From an uncultured Granulosicoccus sp. (GTDB taxonomy: Bacteria; Pseudomonadota; Gammaproteobacteria; Granulosicoccales; Granulosicoccaceae): 64,000 nucleotides of DNA. The stretch is from assembly GCA_947495035.1 (NCBI GenBank), contig CANLXI010000011.1:62001-126000 (forward strand), read 5' to 3'. Below, one piece after another: positions 43,272 through 51,922 of this stretch; within the stretch, counting starts at the first letter, position 1; each line of letters begins with the position of its first letter. The position numbers were made by a program, and so were the translations under genes. Below the pieces are notes generated by a model. It was not told where the DNA came from. It did no database searches and was given only the letters and a program-made list of their open reading frames with translations.

Positions 43272-45236
43272 CTAGCCGCCCGCCGCCTGGCGCCGGTTGT
43301 CCGCAGCGACCAGTATCGAGATCTGCTCACGCAGGCCATGCACGTCCAGCCTGCAGTATTCCAGCAATTCTTCGCGCGAGCCGTGTTCCACGAATTCATC
43401 GGGCAGACCGATCAGTTTGACCGGCGTGGTAACGCCCACAGACGACAGGTGTTCGAGAATGCCAGCACCGGCACCACCGGGTATGGCATTTTCTTCCAGT
43501 GTGATGATCAGCTCATGCGATTCGGCCAGGGATTCGATCATGGCGGTATCCAGTGGCTTGACGAAGCGCATGTTGACCACGGTGAAACCGAGTTCCTCGG
43601 CCAGTTGCTCGGCAGGTTCCACCATCGTGCCGAAGGCCAGCAGTGCAACTTGCTTGCCCTGACGGCGCAACTCGGCCTTGCCAACAGGCAGGGCTTCCAT
43701 GTTCTCGTCGACATCGACACCAGGGCCGTTGCCACGCGGATAACGTACCGAGCTGGGCCCGTCGATCTGCATGGCGGTATAGAGCATCTGGCGGCACTCG
43801 TTCTCGTCGGCCGGCGCCATGATGACGATATTGGGCAGGCAACGCATGAAGGAGAAGTCGAAGCTGCCGGCATGGGTGGGGCCATCAGGTCCGACCACGC
43901 CAGCGCGGTCGATGGCGAAGACCACGGGCAGGTTCTGCAGCACCACATCGTGTACCAGCTGGTCATAGGAGCGCTGGAAGAAGGTGGAGTAGATGGCGAC
44001 GACGGGTTTCATGCCACCACAGGCGAGTCCGGCGGCCAGTGTCACCGCGTGCTGCTCGGCTATGCCGACATCGAAATAGCGATCGGGGAACTGTTTCTCG
44101 AACTCCACCATGCCCGAGCCTTCGCGCATGGCTGGCGTGATGCCGACCATGCGCTCGTCCAGCGCGGCCATGTCGCACAGCCACTGGCCGAACACCTGGG
44201 TGTAGGTGGGCTGATTGGACTTGCTCGATTTGTGGGCCTTGCCGGTTGCCGGATCGAACGGGCCGATGGCGTGCAGAGCCAGCGGATCCTGCTCGGCAAA
44301 CTTGTAACCCTGGCCCTTGCGAGTGACCACATGCAGAAAGACCGGTCCTTTCAGGTCGCGCACGTTGCGCAACACGGCCACCAGGCTTTCGACATCGTGT
44401 CCGTCAACCGGACCGAAATAGTTGAAACCGAGTTCCTCGAACAAGGAACTGGGTACCACCATGCCCTTGACGTGTTCTTCGGTGCGGCGTGCCAGCTCCA
44501 GCATGGAAGGCACCTTGCTGAGTACCCGTTTGCTGCCTTCGCGCGCGCCGGAGACGAATTTTCCGGACAGCATGCGAGCCAGGTATTTGTTCATGGCACC
44601 GACATTGGGGGAAATGGACATGTCGTTGTCATTCAGAATCACCAGCATGTCGGCTTTCACGCCGCCTGCATGGTTCAGTGCCTCATAGGCAAGTCCGGCG
44701 GTCAGGGCGCCATCGCCGATGACCGCAACGACCTTCTCGGGCTCCTGCTTCTGTGTGGACAGGGCCGTGTTGCTGCTGTGCGGGCCCTCGGCTGCGCTGC
44801 CGACGCGCGAGTGGGTGGCCCGTTGGCGGGCAGCCAGAGACATGCCCAGGGCCGCACTGATGGACGTGCTGGAATGGCCCACGCCGAAGGTGTCGTACTC
44901 GCTTTCCTCACGGTTGGGGAAGCCCGCCAGGCCACCCTGCTTGCGGATGGTGGACATCTGCTCGCGCCGACCGGTCAGGATCTTGTGACCATAGGTCTGG
45001 TGGCCGACATCCCATACCAGCTTGTCACGCGGGGTGTTGTAGGCGTAGTGGATGGCTACGGTCAGTTCGATGGTGCCAAGACTGGCGCCCAGGTGTCCAC
45101 CGGTACGCGAGACGGATTCCACCACGAAATCACGCAACTCCCTGGAGAGGGCCGGTAGCTGATGGAGTTCGAGTTTACGCAGGTCTGACGGTGCGTGAAT
45201 GCGGTCCAGCAGGGGATATTCCGTCGTTGTAGTCAT
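43272..45236 (-). CDS. dxs: 1-deoxy-D-xylulose-5-phosphate synthase
   Basis: 654 residues, a thiamine-diphosphate enzyme joining pyruvate and glyceraldehyde-3-phosphate in the MEP isoprenoid pathway. ThDP-binding [18 protein letters not shown]...NDNDMSIS, catalytic [12 protein letters not shown] and [25 protein letters not shown]. Compared with E. coli, an extra stretch of about 24 residues (roughly 138-167, Ser/Thr/Glu-rich) sits between GMSLAARQR and VAVIGDG. It is the last gene of radA-xseB-ispA-dxs, 93 bases after ispA. Confidence 0.96.
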   Translation of the reverse strand: MTTTTEYPLLDRIHAPSDLRKLELHQLPALSRELRDFVVESVSRTGGHLGASLGTIELTVAIHYAYNTPRDKLVWDVGHQTYGHKILTGRREQMSTIRKQGGLAGFPNREESEYDTFGVGHSSTSISAALGMSLAARQRATHSRVGSAAEGPHSSNTALSTQKQEPEKVVAVIGDGALTAGLAYEALNHAGGVKADMLVILNDNDMSISPNVGAMNKYLARMLSGKFVSGAREGSKRVLSKVPSMLELARRTEEHVKGMVVPSSLFEELGFNYFGPVDGHDVESLVAVLRNVRDLKGPVFLHVVTRKGQGYKFAEQDPLALHAIGPFDPATGKAHKSSKSNQPTYTQVFGQWLCDMAALDERMVGITPAMREGSGMVEFEKQFPDRYFDVGIAEQHAVTLAAGLACGGMKPVVAIYSTFFQRSYDQLVHDVVLQNLPVVFAIDRAGVVGPDGPTHAGSFDFSFMRCLPNIVIMAPADENECRQMLYTAMQIDGPSSVRYPRGNGPGVDVDENMEALPVGKAELRRQGKQVALLAFGTMVEPAEQLAEELGFTVVNMRFVKPLDTAMIESLAESHELIITLEENAIPGGAGAGILEHLSSVGVTTPVKLIGLPDEFVEHGSREELLEYCRLDVHGLREQISILVAADNRRQAAGG

Positions 45237-45329
45237 GATGCAACAAAAATGGGTTAACGCGGATTATCCCTGTTGTACGGGGGTATTTACAAGTCGGGCA
45301 ACGGAATCGGGTGAAATTCCCGAGCTCAG

Positions 45330-46259
45330 CTAGTAAGTGCGTTGCATGATGTAGGCCGAAAGTGTTCGCAGTTCGTCAAATTCCGGGCCAAGACCGTCCA
45401 GGTGGGACAGGGCGGTCTGATGCATGCGCTCGGCATGTTCGCGAGCACCATCGAGCCCCAGCAGGGCGGGGTAGGTGGGCTTGTTGAGAGCGATATCGGC
45501 CCCCTGCTTCTTGCCCAGAGTCTCGGTGTCACTGACCACGTCCAGAATGTCATCGACGATCTGGAAACACAGGCCGACAGCGCCGGCATAGCCTTCCAGC
45601 CGAGGCAGCAGCTCCGGATCGGCAGTTTCGGACAGAACGGCCGGCAGCAGAACGCTGGCCTTGATCAGCGCCCCGGTCTTGTGGTTGTGCATGTTTTCCA
45701 GTTCGTCGAGGGTCAGCGTGCGCCCCACGGACTCCAGGTCGATCGCCTGACCGGCTGCCATGCCCTTGGCACCGCTGGCCTCGCCCAGCACTTCCACCAT
45801 GCGAAGTTTTGCGGTGTCGGAAACGAGCGGATCACGGTTGAGTGCCAGAATGGTGAAGGCCAGCGCCTGCAGGGCATCACCCGCCAGAATGGCCAGCGCT
45901 TCGTCAAAGGCCTTGTGACAGGTCGGTTTGCCGCGACGCAGATCGTCATCGTCCATGGCGGGCAGATCGTCATGCACCAACGAGTAGGCGTGCATCATTT
46001 CCAGTGCGCAGGCGGCAACATCGACCCTGTCAAGTGACAGATCCAGCGCCTTGCCGGTGGCGTAGCAGAGCACAGGCCGTACCCGCTTGCCACCATTGGT
46101 CACCGCATAGTGCATCACCGTGGGCAGTTGCGTGCCACTGCTTGCTCGCGGCGGCAAGTGCGTCAACAGGGCATTGTCTACGCGCTGACGGTAGTATGTC
46201 AGGGTCTCGTGAAACGATTCGTCAACCATGATCGAATTCCGGGAAGCAGTCTTGGTCAT
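45330..46259 (-). CDS. ispA: Farnesyl (geranylgeranyl) diphosphate synthase
   Basis: 309 residues, a short-chain prenyl transferase condensing IPP with DMAPP/GPP. First aspartate-rich motif HDDLPAMDDDDLRRGKP, second QIVDDILDVVSDTETLGKKQGAD. The product is inferred from the family and from linkage to xseB and dxs. ATG 46259 overlaps the xseB stop by one base; an in-frame ATG at 46229 is a shorter alternative. Confidence 0.95.
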   Translation of the reverse strand: MTKTASRNSIMVDESFHETLTYYRQRVDNALLTHLPPRASSGTQLPTVMHYAVTNGGKRVRPVLCYATGKALDLSLDRVDVAACALEMMHAYSLVHDDLPAMDDDDLRRGKPTCHKAFDEALAILAGDALQALAFTILALNRDPLVSDTAKLRMVEVLGEASGAKGMAAGQAIDLESVGRTLTLDELENMHNHKTGALIKASVLLPAVLSETADPELLPRLEGYAGAVGLCFQIVDDILDVVSDTETLGKKQGADIALNKPTYPALLGLDGAREHAERMHQTALSHLDGLGPEFDELRTLSAYIMQRTY

Positions 46260-46540
46260 CAGTGCTGGGTGTCGGTGTCGAAGTCGTCGAGACTGTCTTC
46301 GTCGGCATCGGCATCGGCCGAATCATTCATCAGGATCCTGACTTTCTGCTCCGCCTCACTCAGGCTCTGCTGGCAGAAGCGAGACAGCGATACACCACGT
46401 TCGAACTGCTCCAGAGAGGCATCCAGTGACTGTTCACCGGTCTCCAGCGACTCCACGATGGCTTCCAGTTCGCCCAGGGCGTCTTCGAATTTTGTGGATT
46501 TCGGGATTTTCTTCGATTTCTGCGCCACTGGCCTGCTCAT
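46259..46540 (-). CDS. xseB: Exodeoxyribonuclease VII small subunit
   Basis: 93 residues. STKFEDALGELEAIVESLETGEQSLDASLEQFERGVSLSRFCQQSLSEAEQKV is the complete XseB helical hairpin that binds XseA. The tail is acidic (DADADEDSLDDFDTD). It is translationally coupled to ispA. Confidence 0.95.
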   Translation of the reverse strand: MSRPVAQKSKKIPKSTKFEDALGELEAIVESLETGEQSLDASLEQFERGVSLSRFCQQSLSEAEQKVRILMNDSADADADEDSLDDFDTDTQH

Positions 46541-46570
46541 TGATCCAAACGGCCATAGTTTACGGGATCG

Positions 46571-47950
46571 TCAGTCGAGCAGGTCAAGTGCTTCGTGTAA
46601 ACGATGTATACCATCCACGTGCAGTCCCTTGATGGCTTTCTTGGGCGTGTTGCCAGCGGGCACGATGGCGCGTTTGAAACCGTGCTTGACCGATTCCTGC
46701 AACCGTTCCTCGCCATTGGCCACGGGGCGGACCTCACCGGCCAGGCCGATCTCGCCGAAGACCACCAGATCGCTGGGCAGGGGACGCGTACGGAACGATG
46801 ACAGGGCCGCCAGCAGCACGGGCAGGTCGGCGGCGGTCTCCGAGATGCGTACACCGCCGACCACATTGACGTAGACATCCTGATCGAACATGGCAATGCC
46901 GGCATGTCGGTGCATGACCGCGAGCAGCATGGACAGCCGATTCTGTTCCAGGCCAAGAGATACGCGGCGCGGGCTGCCGGAGTGGCTGGTGTCCACCAGT
47001 GCCTGAGCCTCGACCAGCATGGGGCGTGTGCCCTCCCGGGTGACCATGATGACGCTGCCACTGACGGGCTCGGGATGTCGGGACAGGAAGATGGCAGACG
47101 GGTTCTTGACGGCCTTCAGGCCGGATTCATCCATGGCGAAGACGCCAAGCTCGTTGACCGCACCAAAGCGGTTCTTGACGGCACGGATGACCCGGTAGCG
47201 ACTGCCGGGGTCGCCCTCGAAGTACAATACCGTATCGACCATGTGTTCCAGCACGCGTGGCCCCGCCAGGGCGCCTTCCTTGGTGACGTGACCGACCAGG
47301 AAGATGGACGTGCCGGTCTGCTTGGCATGACGCACCAGTCGTGCGGCGCTCTCGCGTACCTGAGCCACGGCACCGGGTGCCGAGCTGAGCAGCTCGGTGT
47401 ACATGGTCTGAATGGAATCGATGACCATGACATCCGGCTTCTCCTGGCTGGCGTGTGACAGGATGGCTTCCACCTGGGTCTCGGCCAGCAGACGCAGATT
47501 CTGCTCCGGCAGACCGAGCCGGCGTGCCCGGAGAGTCACCTGCTGCAGGGATTCCTCACCGGTGATGTACAGCACCCGGTGCTGCTGGCTCAGGTGAGCC
47601 AGACTCTGGATCAGCAGGGTGGACTTGCCGATGCCGGGGTCGCCACCCAGCAAGGTGACAGATCCGGAGACCAGGCCGCCACCGAGGACGCGATCCAGTT
47701 CGGTCAGGCCGGTGCCGATCCGCGCCTGTTCGACCATCGTGACATCGGCGGCATTGGTGATTCCGCTGCCGCCGGCGTAGCCGCCATAGCGTGCATTGGT
47801 GGCCGCAGCCGTGGCGGAGTTTGTCGTGCTGGCAGGCGCAAGCGACTCTTCCAGGGTATTCCATTCACCACAGTCGGCGCACTGACCACTCCATTTGGAG
47901 GAGATCGCGCCGCAGGCGGTGCACTGGTAGCGTTGTTTGACTTTGGACAT
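46571..47950 (-). CDS. radA: DNA repair protein RadA
   Basis: 459 residues, a RecA-like branch-migration helicase acting on recombination intermediates. N-terminal zinc finger (CTACGAISSKWSGQCADC), Walker A GGDPGIGKS, the RadA-specific KNRFGAVNELG motif, and a Lon-like C-terminal domain (LVVFGEIGLAGEVRPVANGEERLQE). A low-complexity Ala/Asn/Gly linker of about 35 residues follows the zinc finger. The stop lies 30 bases before the xseB start on the same strand, so it may head that operon. Confidence 0.96.
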   Translation of the reverse strand: MSKVKQRYQCTACGAISSKWSGQCADCGEWNTLEESLAPASTTNSATAAATNARYGGYAGGSGITNAADVTMVEQARIGTGLTELDRVLGGGLVSGSVTLLGGDPGIGKSTLLIQSLAHLSQQHRVLYITGEESLQQVTLRARRLGLPEQNLRLLAETQVEAILSHASQEKPDVMVIDSIQTMYTELLSSAPGAVAQVRESAARLVRHAKQTGTSIFLVGHVTKEGALAGPRVLEHMVDTVLYFEGDPGSRYRVIRAVKNRFGAVNELGVFAMDESGLKAVKNPSAIFLSRHPEPVSGSVIMVTREGTRPMLVEAQALVDTSHSGSPRRVSLGLEQNRLSMLLAVMHRHAGIAMFDQDVYVNVVGGVRISETAADLPVLLAALSSFRTRPLPSDLVVFGEIGLAGEVRPVANGEERLQESVKHGFKRAIVPAGNTPKKAIKGLHVDGIHRLHEALDLLD

Positions 47951-48075
47951 GCGACAAGTGTGGCATGTTTGACGCGCCGGCTGCCAGCTGTCGAATGTCT
48001 TCGCGGGGGCCGATCCCTATACAGTTACATCGCCTGGTAACACCTGCCTCAAGTGCATTGGCCTATACTGCGCGG

Positions 48076-48498
48076 ATGCACACTTCCCGTTCCATTCATC
48101 TGCTGATAGCGGCTGCGATTCTGTTCAGTCAGATCGTGTCGTCTGTCCACATGGCCGGGCATGTGCACGTTGTGCACCCCGGGGTGGCCATGACATCGGC
48201 ACACGCGTCTGCGTGGCCAGCCCATCCGGCTGGTATGACGGAGGCTGAACACCGGGCTCTGCATGAGCATGGCAAACGGAGTTCATCCTCGCCTGATGCC
48301 AGCCAGAGTCAGGCGTCGCTGGATCGCTCCTGTGTCATCTATCATGTCTATGCAGGTTCACATTGCGCCGCCATCGGTTCTGCCGTATCCAGTGGCGTGA
48401 CACCCATCGCATTCCGGCAGCAGGAGTTGCCGCCTCCGGCACGACTGCTGCAGCTTCCCGAGCACAATGCCATTCGTGGACCACCCGCTTTTTCCTGA
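48076..48498 (+). CDS. Small exported His-rich protein upstream of the zinc cluster
   Basis: 140 residues: N-terminal hydrophobic segment (IHLLIAAAILFSQIVSSVHMAGH), then several His (HVHVVHPG, HASAWPAHPAG, EAEHRALHEHGKR) and a Cys pair around SCVIYHVYAGSHC. ATG 48076 gives the shortest N terminus with a signal. The same-strand position 67 bases before the ZrgA-like gene, together with the His content, suggests a role in metal handling. No family recognised with certainty. Confidence 0.6.
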   Translation: MHTSRSIHLLIAAAILFSQIVSSVHMAGHVHVVHPGVAMTSAHASAWPAHPAGMTEAEHRALHEHGKRSSSSPDASQSQASLDRSCVIYHVYAGSHCAAIGSAVSSGVTPIAFRQQELPPPARLLQLPEHNAIRGPPAFS

Positions 48499-48565
48499 CC
48501 CCGACAGTCGTTACCACACGATACCGGCCGGTGTCGTGTCAATCTTGTCTACAGGAAAATTCTCA

Positions 48566-49216
48566 ATGAAAATCATCGCCTTGCCGGCAGCGGCACTGTA
48601 TCTGAGTTCATCACTATCTGCGGTTTACGCGGCCACGGAGCGTGACCTCGACAGCCATGTCCATGGCGGCGCGAAGCTCAACATCGCGCTGGACGGTCAA
48701 CAGCTGTTCATCGAACTGGAGTCACCCTGGAACAATCTGGTGGGCTTCGAACACCAGCCCTCAACCGACGCGCAGCATTCGGCTGTCGATGAGGCCCTGC
48801 ATCAACTGGAGCGGGCGGATGAACTATTTGTCTTCAGCGGTGCCGAATGTGTTCTTGCCGCGGCCGATATAGAGTCATCGATGGCAGCTGATGGCGAGCA
48901 CCATGAAGAGCACGAAGAGCACGAAGAGCACGAAGAGCACGAAGAGCACGACGAGCACGACGAGCACGACGAGCACGAAGAGCACGAAGAGCACGAAGAG
49001 CACGATCACGATGAAGCCGAGTCGCATTCCGCGGTGCTCGTCAATTACGTGTTCGACTGCGCGCAGATGGCCGAACTGGAAACGGTGACCGTCAAGCTGT
49101 TCGACATCTGGTCGGGTATGGAGGAAATCGATGTGCAGCTGATCGGGCCAGCCGGTCAGGGCGCTGTCGAGTTGACTGCTGGTAGTGCAAGCCTGGATGT
49201 AGGTTCGCTTTTGTAG
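48566..49216 (+). CDS. ZrgA-like zinc-binding periplasmic protein (DUF2796)
   Basis: 216 residues. Signal peptide MKIIALPAAALYLSSSLSAVYA, then RDLDSHVHGGAKLNIALDGQQLFIELESPWNNLVGFEH, the DUF2796 core. A His/Glu/Asp run of EEH/DEH triplets (about 111-151) would bind several Zn2+ ions. The C-terminal VNYVFDCAQMAELETVTVKLF matches the conserved end. In Vibrio the homologous ZrgA works with an ABC transporter in zinc uptake. It heads this operon, 38 bases before the ATPase gene. Confidence 0.85.
   Translation: MKIIALPAAALYLSSSLSAVYAATERDLDSHVHGGAKLNIALDGQQLFIELESPWNNLVGFEHQPSTDAQHSAVDEALHQLERADELFVFSGAECVLAAADIESSMAADGEHHEEHEEHEEHEEHEEHDEHDEHDEHEEHEEHEEHDHDEAESHSAVLVNYVFDCAQMAELETVTVKLFDIWSGMEEIDVQLIGPAGQGAVELTAGSASLDVGSLL
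48905..49003 (+). repeat. 9-bp coding minisatellite encoding EEH/DEH
   Basis: Eleven tandem 9-base units of the form GA(A/C)GAGCAC: five GAA, three GAC, three GAA. Length changes would be in frame and alter the number of metal-binding His residues without disrupting the gene. Confidence 0.9.
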
Positions 49217-49254
49217 GCCTGGTCCGGTATCAGTGCCCGTACTGAGTATTCGAC

Positions 49255-50004
49255 ATGAATGAATCTCGAGCCAGCCGCTCGGCGATTCTGGAAATGGGCC
49301 AGGTGAGTTTCACCTGGCCTCGCCAGAAGCAGCCGGTCATTGCCATTGATCACTTTGCCATCGCGGCGGGTGAGCGTGTGTTCCTGCGCGGACCTTCGGG
49401 CTCGGGAAAAACGACGCTGCTGAGCCTGGTGTCGGCGGTCATCCTGCCCCAGCAAGGGCATATTCGTGTGGATGGTGTCGATCTGCGCTCGCTGCAGGGG
49501 CGTCACCGGGACCGCTTTCGGGCCGATCATCTGGGCCTGGTCTTCCAGCAGTTCAACCTGTTGCCGTTTCTGAGTGTGGCGGAAAACGTTCAGCTGCCGT
49601 GCCGGTTTTCCCGGCGCCGGCGAACGCAGGCCTTGCAGGCCGGCGCATCCTTGCGGCTGGAGACCGAGCGACTGCTGCAGCGCATGCATTTGCCGGGCGA
49701 CATTCTCGAGCGTCCGGTCATGCAACTCAGTGTCGGGCAACAGCAACGGGTAGCGGTTGCACGGGCACTGATCGGACGTCCATCACTGATCATTGCCGAT
49801 GAGCCGACTTCGGCGCTGGATCGTGATGCCCAGCAGGCCTTCATCCGTCTGCTGTTCGATGAAGTGGCGGCGGCAGGCTCCAGTCTGCTGTTCGTCAGTC
49901 ATGACGAGACCCTGGCCAGTGGCTTTGATCGGCAGATCGATCTGGCGCAGATCAATTCGGCCGGGTCGGCAATCGAGTCAGAGTATCTGCAGGAGGCCGG
50001 CTGA
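49255..50004 (+). CDS. ABC transporter ATP-binding protein (LolD/MacB-like)
   Basis: 249 residues. Walker A GPSGSGKT (about 45-52), Q-loop LVFQQFNLLPFLSV, signature LSVGQQQRVAVARAL (LSxGQ), Walker B LIIADEPTSALD and the switch His in LLFVSHDE. It pairs with the adjoining FtsX-like permease (1-base gap) and the DUF2796 protein, as in Vibrio zrgABCDE. Substrate zinc is inferred from that context. Confidence 0.9.
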   Translation: MNESRASRSAILEMGQVSFTWPRQKQPVIAIDHFAIAAGERVFLRGPSGSGKTTLLSLVSAVILPQQGHIRVDGVDLRSLQGRHRDRFRADHLGLVFQQFNLLPFLSVAENVQLPCRFSRRRRTQALQAGASLRLETERLLQRMHLPGDILERPVMQLSVGQQQRVAVARALIGRPSLIIADEPTSALDRDAQQAFIRLLFDEVAAAGSSLLFVSHDETLASGFDRQIDLAQINSAGSAIESEYLQEAG

Positions 50005-50005
50005 C

Positions 50006-51259
50006 ATGTTTGCCATCGCCTGGAAGAGTCTGCGAAATCGCTGGCCGACAGCCTTGCTGGCAATACTGGCCATCGTCATGAGCGTGGCGCTGATCCTCAC
50101 GGTCGAGAAGATACGCCGGGACGCACGTTCGAGTTTCACCCAGACGGTATCCGGTACCGATCTGATCGTGGGAGCTCGCAGCGGTGCCGTGCAGCTGCTG
50201 CTGTACTCGGTTTTCCGCATCGGCAATGCCACCAACAACATCAGCTGGGAGAGTGTTCAGGATATTGCACAGCGTCCTGCCGTTGACTGGATGGTGCCCC
50301 TGTCACTGGGCGATTCGCACATGGGCTTTCGGGTGGTCGGCACCGACAACGGCTTCTTCGAGCATTTTCGTTATGGCAATGATCGCTCGCTGGTTCTGGC
50401 AGAAGGCCGGCAGTTCGAGGATGTCTTCGATACCGTCATCGGCAGCGAAGTCGCCGAGCAACTCGGTTATACCCTGGGACAATCGATCGTCGTGGCGCAC
50501 GGCACCGGCAACGTGGGCCTGGTGGAACATGATCAACAGCCCTTCACGGTCAGCGGTATACTGGCACGTACCGGAACACCGGTAGATCGAGCCGTGCATG
50601 TCAGCCTGGAAGGTATCGAGGCCATGCATGTGGACTGGCAAAGCGGTGCCAAGGTGCGCGGGGAAGGGACCAGTGCCGAGACCATTCGCGGCATGGACCT
50701 CGAACCCACCGCCGTAACCGCGTTGCTGATCGGGTTGAAGTCGCGTGGTACCGTATTCCGTGAACAGCGAGCCATCAATACCTATGCCGAAGAACCCTTG
50801 CTGGCCATTCTTCCCGGTGTTGCCCTGCAGGAATTGTGGGGACTGGTCGGTGTGGCAGAAAGCGCCCTTTTCATCGTCTCGGTCAGCGTCGTGGTCTGCG
50901 GCCTGATCAATCTGGTCAGTGTGCTGCTGGCCGGTCTCAACGAGCGTCGCCGGGAGATGGCCATCCTGCGCTCGGCAGGCGCCAGACCCCTGCATGTGTT
51001 TCTGCTGTTGTGCATCGAGTCCACCCTGCTGACGATTGTCGGCGTGGTGCTGGGCCTGGCACTGCATTATCTGCTGACGCTGATCGGCGGACAGTGGTTG
51101 CAGCACCATTACGGCATCAGTGTGGCGCTGGCGCTACCGGGAAAGAGCGATTGGCTGATCCTGGTGTCGATCGTCGCCGCCGGATTGCTGGCCGGCTTGT
51201 TGCCGGCACTCAGTGCCTATCGCAAATCTCTGGCCGACGGTATGGCGCAACGGCTCTGA
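50006..51259 (+). CDS. FtsX/MacB-like ABC transporter permease
   Basis: 417 residues: a TM near 14-36, a large periplasmic domain (about 37-285) containing IVGARSGAVQLLLYSVFRIGNATNNI, then three C-terminal TMs (about 287-312, 333-358 and 382-405). NERRREMAILRSAGARP is the cytoplasmic coupling motif shared by FtsX-like permeases. ATG 50006 is one base after the ATPase stop. This topology usually does mechanical work on envelope substrates rather than simple ion import, so its exact role in zinc uptake is unclear. Confidence 0.88.
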   Translation: MFAIAWKSLRNRWPTALLAILAIVMSVALILTVEKIRRDARSSFTQTVSGTDLIVGARSGAVQLLLYSVFRIGNATNNISWESVQDIAQRPAVDWMVPLSLGDSHMGFRVVGTDNGFFEHFRYGNDRSLVLAEGRQFEDVFDTVIGSEVAEQLGYTLGQSIVVAHGTGNVGLVEHDQQPFTVSGILARTGTPVDRAVHVSLEGIEAMHVDWQSGAKVRGEGTSAETIRGMDLEPTAVTALLIGLKSRGTVFREQRAINTYAEEPLLAILPGVALQELWGLVGVAESALFIVSVSVVVCGLINLVSVLLAGLNERRREMAILRSAGARPLHVFLLLCIESTLLTIVGVVLGLALHYLLTLIGGQWLQHHYGISVALALPGKSDWLILVSIVAAGLLAGLLPALSAYRKSLADGMAQRL

Positions 51260-51308
51260 CCGATGCGCATGACAGAACTTCCTCGACTCTGACAAGGAAA
51301 CGAATCCC

Positions 51309-51884
51309 ATGAAACTACTGAAAATTGCCTTGCTCTCCGCTACCGTCAGCGTCTCGATCTACGCCGCTGCCGTGCAATCGGGCTGGTGGTCATCTTCCAG
51401 CGAGCAGGAGGACGTCGAACTCGTCGAGCTGAACTGGGATGACCTGATACCGGCTGATTTCCAGCAGCCGGAGAACCCGTTCAACACGATGACTCAGGAA
51501 GAAATCGACAAACTGCTCGATGGCAGTGATGAATCGAACGCTCGCCTGGCACAGCTGCAGGCCGAGTTCGAATACGCGCCGGTGGTCGAATCGCTCGACG
51601 GCAAGCGCGTCAAGTTGCCAGCCTATGTCACGCCGCTGGACTTCGATGGGCAGTTGAAAATGAGCGAGTTCCTGCTGGTGCCCTACATGGGAGCCTGCAT
51701 TCATACGCCTCCACCACCGGCCAATCAGGTCGTCTATGCCGATTCGGGGACACCGATCGAGCTGAACAGTCCCTACGACCCGATCTGGGCCGTAGGGGTT
51801 CTGCGTGCCGTGACCGTCAACAGCGATCTGGCTGAAGCCGGCTACAAGCTGGAAGTGGAAGAAGTGATGCCGTACAGCCGCTGA
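51309..51884 (+). CDS. DUF3299 exported protein of the zinc cluster
   Basis: 191 residues with an N-terminal signal-like segment (LLKIALLSATVSVSIYAAAVQ). ELNWDDLIPADFQQPENPF and YVTPLDFDGQLKMSEFLLVPYMGACIHTPPPPANQVVY are the DUF3299 signatures, with conserved Cys, His and PPPPANQ. Last gene of the Zrg-like operon, 49 bases after the permease, preceded by AAGGAA. Found in the equivalent Vibrio cluster; biochemical role unknown. Confidence 0.87.
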   Translation: MKLLKIALLSATVSVSIYAAAVQSGWWSSSSEQEDVELVELNWDDLIPADFQQPENPFNTMTQEEIDKLLDGSDESNARLAQLQAEFEYAPVVESLDGKRVKLPAYVTPLDFDGQLKMSEFLLVPYMGACIHTPPPPANQVVYADSGTPIELNSPYDPIWAVGVLRAVTVNSDLAEAGYKLEVEEVMPYSR

Positions 51885-51922
51885 TACCAGCGGCTGGCGA
51901 AAGCGCGGCTGTCTGTCAGCGT

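Noticed and set aside
43338-45158. 606-codon open frame antisense to dxs
   Set aside because: Same reason: a shadow of a well-identified gene, with no recognisable motif.
48024-48041. GTTAC-N8-GTAAC dyad upstream of the zinc cluster as a Zur box
   Set aside because: Arms are only 5 bp and the total length (18 bases) does not match the GTTATANTATAAC-type core I know for Zur. Position is suggestive, but I cannot support the call.
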